Assembly (NCBI GenBank): GCA_016840945.1
Contig: JAEORJ010000386.1
Location: 1-10,539, forward strand
Direction of reading: 5' to 3'
DNA: 10,539 nt
Source: Candidatus Gerdarchaeota archaeon
Lineage (GTDB): Archaea; Asgardarchaeota; Heimdallarchaeia; JABLTI01
Shown one piece after another: positions 7,311 through 10,539 of the stretch (position 1 is its first letter; the number at the start of each line of letters is the position of its first letter). The notes beneath the pieces are model-generated. The model was not told the origin of the DNA. It searched no databases and saw only the letters and a program-made list of their open reading frames with translations. Made by a program: the position numbers and the translations under genes.

Positions 7311-7354
7311 TTAATAATATTAAATAGTGTTGTTAAAATAGATATTAGCGATTA
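7311..7354 (+). promoter_or_regulatory. Promoter/operator-like region of the HTH regulator gene
   Basis: TTAATA-A-TATTAA (7311-7323) is a perfect 6-bp-arm inverted repeat that also reads as a TATA-like box about 50 bp before the TTG start. At 7339-7354 follows the second copy of the 16-bp element, TAGATATTAGCGATTA, first seen at 4176-4191. It lies just upstream of the ribosome binding site (AAGGAAG, 7354-7360). The rest of the gap from 7186 is AT-rich and shows no gene. Confidence 0.35.
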
Positions 7355-7369
7355 AGGAAGTAAAAAAAA

Positions 7370-7912
7370 TTGTCTGCCGGAAATGAAGCATTAGCATTAT
7401 GGAAACAATTGTTGCTCTCCATTGTGGGAGATGAAAATGAAATTAGCACTATTTTAAAACAAATCTCCCAAAAACTTGGTTTATCATTAAAGGAAATTGC
7501 TGAAAAAGCGGATATTCCCGTAAGCACTCTTTACAAGCTTAGCTCAACAGAATCTGATACTCGGTTATCAACTATCAGAAAACTCGTTCAGTTTATTCGA
7601 AAAGAGGAAAATAAAACTACTAACGAAGCTATTTATGTAGGCTTGATAACATCTCGAGATGTTTTAGATACATTAGGTAGTGAATTCAAGATAAATGGCA
7701 AGGTTCATCGTATAAGAGAATATTTAGCAAATACTATTGAAGAAGAAATTATTATGGGAATAAGAGCTGTGAGAGAAGGTATCAGTGCTATCGTTTGTGG
7801 ACCTGTAGCAGCTAATACCTTAAGGAGAATTGTAGATATCCCTGTTATAGGGATTGCTTTTAGTAAAGAATCTTTTATCCAAGCTTTAGAAAAAGTCCAA
7901 CCTAAAATTTAA
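7370..7912 (+). CDS. HTH (XRE-type) regulator with PrpR_N-like sensor domain
   Basis: This 180-residue protein resembles a small archaeal regulator family (I believe COG1709-like). A helical N-terminus leads into an XRE-type helix-turn-helix at about 33-76 (LGLSLKEIAEKADIPVSTLYKLSS, then TIRKLVQFI). The C-terminal part, about 88-176, looks like a compact Rossmann-like ligand domain: strand YVGLITSRD, a strand-helix unit, then GIRAVREGISAIVCGPVAANTLRRI and DIPVIGIAFSKES. The GP-AANTLRRIVDIPVIGI segment recalls the PrpR N-terminal sensor (pfam06506), which has a small-molecule or redox-type input. The start is TTG after AAGGAAG. It probably controls itself and perhaps nearby catabolic genes, as suggested by the shared 16-bp element. 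The ligand and targets are unknown. Confidence 0.75.
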   Translation: MSAGNEALALWKQLLLSIVGDENEISTILKQISQKLGLSLKEIAEKADIPVSTLYKLSSTESDTRLSTIRKLVQFIRKEENKTTNEAIYVGLITSRDVLDTLGSEFKINGKVHRIREYLANTIEEEIIMGIRAVREGISAIVCGPVAANTLRRIVDIPVIGIAFSKESFIQALEKVQPKI

Positions 7913-7927
7913 GGAATACGAAATTAA

Positions 7928-7935
7928 TTTTTTTT
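7928..7935 (+). terminator. T8 tract after the regulator gene
   Basis: Eight T begin 16 bp after the regulator stop, a typical archaeal stop signal on the plus strand. The palindrome TTTTAATTAAAA follows at 7946-7957. Confidence 0.45.
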
Positions 7936-7972
7936 GGATATCTTCTTTTAATTAAAAAAAAGAATTCTTATT

Positions 7973-8002
7973 AAAAAAAGGGATAATCCAAATCGGATTA
8001 TC
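7973..8002 (-). terminator. Stem-loop plus U-tract ending the solute-binding protein gene
   Basis: On the minus strand, just after the TAA at 8005-8007, GATAATCC (8002-7995) pairs perfectly with GGATTATC (7989-7982) across a 5-nt loop. CC and seven T (7979-7973) follow. This is a textbook intrinsic-terminator shape. A second T-run on the same strand lies at 7961-7954. Confidence 0.6.
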
Positions 8003-8004
8003 AT

Positions 8005-9795
8005 TTATTTAACTGAAAGGTTCTGCTTTTTCAGATTATGAATTGTTTTAATAGAACCACCTAGCAATCCAAGGATGCCAATAACATAAAGCAAACCAAT
8101 ATTGGAAACACTTGTCGTAGGATAAATAAATCCTGCAAGTTCCATTTCAGCCTTTGCTAACTCAATAGAATACTCATCAAATTGCAAAGTGCTATTATAA
8201 CATGGACTACTTTGAGGGCAAACAGTAACAGCAGGCTTAGCTAAACCATCAAGATAGTCATTCACAACCCTTTCTCTTGGAAAGATATAACTCATAGCTT
8301 TTCTTACATGCTTTCCAGATTCAGGACTACTAATGGGACATGATTCACCTGTACCAATAAATGGATGTAAATTGTTAATAGAAAATTCATCAACTCTTGA
8401 ATTACTTGATAAATCATATTTACAATTACTTGCAGGTAATTCATCAAAAAAAAGCCCATAATCTGGATCAATCATATCAATTTGTTGATTTGCTAAAGCT
8501 GAAATAGCTGATTCTTTATTAGCATAAGAATCGAAATAAATATCTTCAAAGTAAGGAGTAATTCCAGTCCAATCATCATAATAGTCATTTCTTTTCAAAT
8601 GAACAGTTGTGTCTGTTACATAATTCTCTAAATAATAAGGACCAGTTCCAACTAGTTTATCTGGTGAAGAAGAAGCCCAAGTTAAGGCTTGAGACTCTTG
8701 TTGTGAATAATCAATGTTTTGCCATATGTGCTTTGGTAGAATTGGAATTGCTAAAAATTTATCTTGAAAAACATATGGTTTATTAAAAGAAAACTTAAGT
8801 TCGAATTCATTAATAATGGTAATAGATTGAGGAGAGAGAGAGTTCGACAATTGAAGATAGTCATTAGCATAAAAAGGATAAGTCAAAACTAAATCATAAC
8901 TATATTTGATATCCGATGCATTTAATTGTATACCATCTGCAAATCGCACATTTGGATTGAGTGTTACAGTATAGTTCATACCATCAGTAGACTCAATGCT
9001 TGACGCAATATGAGGTAGGAATTGTAATTTATCTTCTGATTCATCACTACGCTTCATCAATCCTGTATAGATTTGACTTAACCATCGACAGTCATAATCT
9101 TCATCATATTTGTAAATATGAAAATTATCAAAAGTTGATGGTATTGCATAATGAAATTCAGTTTCCTCTGGAATTACCCAATTTTCCATTGTCTGGTACT
9201 CATTTATCCATAAAATCCCATTAAAACCTGTTAATTCATTATCCATTGCAGTTAATTCTTGATGGTCTATTAGAGCTATTGCTGGGTTATCTTCATATAA
9301 TATTTCTTGTGCTTTGTTACTCCAAAAAAGATAATCATCATAATTTTGAGTTAGTGTATAATTATTAAGAACCCAATCCATTTCTTGATTTGAATATTGA
9401 TAGTAATTCCAACCTAGAGGTGTTAAGTATTGACTATCAAAAATAATATCTGGTTCCCAATATAATCCCCATACATAACTTATAGAGAGAATATCAAATC
9501 CTCCATCTTCATATGGGGGGATGGGATAAGGTCCCTCATAATCCCAGGTTCTGTCTACAATTATAGGCCAACTGGTGAAGTCAAATACGTCTACACCAAT
9601 ACCAATCTTAGGCAATTCGTAAATAAATAAAAGAGGATTTTGATTACTGCTATAACCATTGATTGGTGATAAAATGCTGATTGAAAAGAAGGGCTCAATA
9701 TCACATGCTGAGATAGGTATATTATTTGGTACCAATAAAATCCCTAAACAGAAATATACTGTTAAAAAAGTAATACTTTTTTTAGTAATTATCAA
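8005..9795 (-). CDS. Family-5 (DppA/OppA-like) extracellular solute-binding protein, circularly permuted, C-terminally anchored
   Basis: This protein of about 596 residues should bind a peptide or other solute outside the cell for an ABC importer. I chose the TTG at 9795 because GGAG (9807-9804) lies 8 nt upstream; the in-frame ATG at 9801 is only 2 nt from that site, and the TTG at 9828 has none. This start gives a clean signal peptide (1-30) ending ISAC, with Cys31 a possible lipid site. The domain order is abnormal. Residues 35-206 (FSISILSP, then ELPKIGIGVDV, NQEMDWVL, AQEILYEDNPAIAL) match the usual C-terminal end of family-5 proteins. Residues 213-556 (IYTGLMKRSDE, NADD-like NASDIKYSYD, GTGPYYLENY, VRKAMSYIFPRE, AKAEMELAGF) match the usual N-terminal two thirds. 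A transmembrane segment (564-581) and a basic tail follow. No permease or ATPase gene is in the window. Confidence 0.85.
   Translation of the reverse strand: MIITKKSITFLTVYFCLGILLVPNNIPISACDIEPFFSISILSPINGYSSNQNPLLFIYELPKIGIGVDVFDFTSWPIIVDRTWDYEGPYPIPPYEDGGFDILSISYVWGLYWEPDIIFDSQYLTPLGWNYYQYSNQEMDWVLNNYTLTQNYDDYLFWSNKAQEILYEDNPAIALIDHQELTAMDNELTGFNGILWINEYQTMENWVIPEETEFHYAIPSTFDNFHIYKYDEDYDCRWLSQIYTGLMKRSDESEDKLQFLPHIASSIESTDGMNYTVTLNPNVRFADGIQLNASDIKYSYDLVLTYPFYANDYLQLSNSLSPQSITIINEFELKFSFNKPYVFQDKFLAIPILPKHIWQNIDYSQQESQALTWASSSPDKLVGTGPYYLENYVTDTTVHLKRNDYYDDWTGITPYFEDIYFDSYANKESAISALANQQIDMIDPDYGLFFDELPASNCKYDLSSNSRVDEFSINNLHPFIGTGESCPISSPESGKHVRKAMSYIFPRERVVNDYLDGLAKPAVTVCPQSSPCYNSTLQFDEYSIELAKAEMELAGFIYPTTSVSNIGLLYVIGILGLLGGSIKTIHNLKKQNLSVK
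8053..8106 (-). other. C-terminal transmembrane anchor of the solute-binding protein
   Basis: About 18 hydrophobic residues (GLLYVIGILGLLGG core) are followed by the basic tail KTIHNLKKQ, and preceded by a Thr/Ser-rich linker. This predicts an outside-facing binding domain with its tail in the cytoplasm. Anchors of this type are common in archaeal binding proteins, in place of or in addition to a lipid anchor. Confidence 0.8.
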
Positions 9796-9803
9796 AATCA
9801 TAA

Positions 9804-9807
9804 CTCC
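9804..9807 (-). promoter_or_regulatory. Ribosome binding site for the solute-binding protein gene
   Basis: AAAGGAG on the minus strand has its GGAG at 9807-9804. The 8-nt gap to the TTG at 9795 is the same as that before the TTG at 5887, and the register agrees with the GGTGA sites 5 nt before 4234 and 10104. This favours 9795 over 9801 or 9828 as the start. A second AAAGGAG lies about 12 nt further upstream. Confidence 0.55.
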
Positions 9808-9960
9808 TTTAAAGTTCTCCTTTAACAAAAAATGAGTTATTTTGTGATTGAAAAAGTTTTTCTCATCAATTTTCTATAAATAATTATTAAATTTCTCATT
9901 AAAATCTACTAAACTATAACTAATAATGATAAAATAAACAACTAATTTCTAAGTAATGAA

Positions 9961-9968
9961 TATAAAAT
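9961..9968 (+). promoter_or_regulatory. TATA box for the PIG-L gene
   Basis: TATAAAAT is the best archaeal TATA-box match in the window. Transcription would begin near 9988-9992, just before AGAGGA and the 12-codon ORF at 10008-10046, leaving a leader of about 115 nt. The promoter of the divergent solute-binding gene must lie in the left half of this same gap; TTATTTATAG on the minus strand near 9876-9885 is a weak candidate. Confidence 0.45.
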
Positions 9969-10007
9969 CAAACCTTTTTCTCGATTACGTTAAGAGGATC
10001 TTCAAAA

Positions 10008-10046
10008 ATGATGATTGAAATCTTAAAGAATATGAACAAAATTTAA
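10008..10046 (+). other. Possible 12-codon leader ORF upstream of the PIG-L gene
   Basis: ATG ATG then ten more codons and TAA encode MMIEILKNMNKI. A good Shine-Dalgarno, AGAGGA (9993-9998), stands 9 nt before the ATG. It ends 57 nt before the PIG-L start. It may be a leader peptide that affects translation of the next gene, or simply chance. It is too short for homology evidence. Confidence 0.25.
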
Positions 10047-10103
10047 GTTTTCTAAGATAGTTAACATTGATAGAATAATCGGTAATAAACAATGGTGAAT
10101 AAT

Positions 10104-10539
10104 ATGAGAATTATTGTTTTAAGTCCTCATACAGACGATGGTGAATTTGGTGTAGGTGGAACAATTGCTCGATTTATAGAAGAAGGGCATGATGTTTACT
10201 ATATTGCTTTTTCAACTGCACAAAAATCTGTAAAACCAGGTTTTCCTCAAGATGCATTAAAAATAGAAGTAAAAAGCGCAACAAAAATATTAGGTATTCC
10301 ACCAAAAAATCTCTTTGTTCACAATTATGAAGTTAGATCTTTTCCAGCAAGAAGACAGGAGATACTCGAAGAGTTAGTGAAGTATCGAAAAGATTTGCAA
10401 CCAGACATTGTTTTTATGCCTAATCGAGATGATATGCATCAAGACCATCAAATTATGGTAAATGAAGGCATTAGGGCATTTAGAATCAATAGTTCTTTAT
10501 TAGGGTACGAATTTCCAAGAAATAATATTACTTTCACTA
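10104..10539 (+). CDS. PIG-L/LmbE-family zinc deacetylase, 3'-truncated by window edge
   Basis: 145 codons are visible and the frame is still open at the window end. The family (pfam02585) contains zinc-dependent N-deacetylases acting on GlcNAc-containing or similar acylated substrates such as GlcNAc-PI, GlcNAc-inositol and bacillithiol precursors. The signature SPHTDDGEFGVGGT (7-20) gives zinc ligands His9 and Asp12 and the catalytic Asp11, with Thr where Pro is usual in PHPDD. The third ligand is His115 in MHQDHQ (111-116). PDIVFMPNRDD (100-110) is the usual strand before it. I chose the ATG at 10104 because GGTGA (10094-10098) stands 5 nt before it and the protein then begins on the first strand; the in-frame ATG at 10092 would overlap that site. 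In archaea such proteins often take part in glycolipid or surface-sugar synthesis, but no sugar gene is visible here. Confidence 0.88.
   Translation, partial: MRIIVLSPHTDDGEFGVGGTIARFIEEGHDVYYIAFSTAQKSVKPGFPQDALKIEVKSATKILGIPPKNLFVHNYEVRSFPARRQEILEELVKYRKDLQPDIVFMPNRDDMHQDHQIMVNEGIRAFRINSSLLGYEFPRNNITFT

Noticed and set aside
7345..7527. 60-codon minus-strand ORF over the regulator start
   Set aside because: It overlaps the well-supported regulator on the other strand and has no ribosome site or recognisable motif.
9000..9224. 74-codon plus-strand ORF inside the solute-binding protein gene
   Set aside because: It is antisense to the conserved start of the binding fold and has no supporting features.

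Overview
The window is AT-rich and densely coded. It most likely comes from an archaeon, plausibly of the Asgard group. The evidence is a UPF0216/DUF61 protein (a family I know only from archaea), an archaeal-type HTH regulator with a PrpR_N-like sensor, a solute-binding protein held by a C-terminal membrane anchor, TATA-like promoters, T-tract terminators and frequent TTG start codons. The Asgard placement is an inference from overall gene style; no taxonomic marker gene is present.

Layout from left to right. The 3' part of a UPF0216 gene and an M20 zinc peptidase gene (378-1724) form a plus-strand pair. They meet head-on with a long minus-strand gene for a solitary Eco57I/TaqI-like N6-adenine DNA methyltransferase (1714-4116). 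The two 3' ends overlap inside a stem-loop. A short divergent promoter region (4117-4233) separates the methyltransferase from a plus-strand pair: a small LsrG/ABM-fold protein and an iron-type alcohol dehydrogenase (4234-5779). Next come a stand-alone condensation-domain acyltransferase (5887-7185) and an HTH regulator (7370-7912), each with its own upstream region. A minus-strand extracellular solute-binding protein (8005-9795) converges on the regulator; terminator signals for both strands lie between them. At the right edge a PIG-L/LmbE deacetylase gene starts at 10104 and runs out of the window, behind a leader of about 115 nt that holds a tiny ORF.

The most unusual item is the solute-binding protein. 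Its family-5 (DppA/OppA-like) fold appears circularly permuted. The segment normally at the C-terminal end of the fold comes first, directly after the signal peptide. The normal N-terminal two thirds follow, and then a transmembrane anchor. Other points of interest are the LsrG-like/alcohol dehydrogenase pair, whose dehydrogenase has Gln at one metal-ligand position; a near-identical 16-bp element upstream of both that pair and the regulator; and a perfect inverted repeat at the promoter of the lone methyltransferase.

No tRNA, rRNA, CRISPR array, insertion sequence or phage gene was seen. No intergenic stretch is much over 300 bp. The largest (9796-10103) holds two divergent promoter regions and the small leader ORF.
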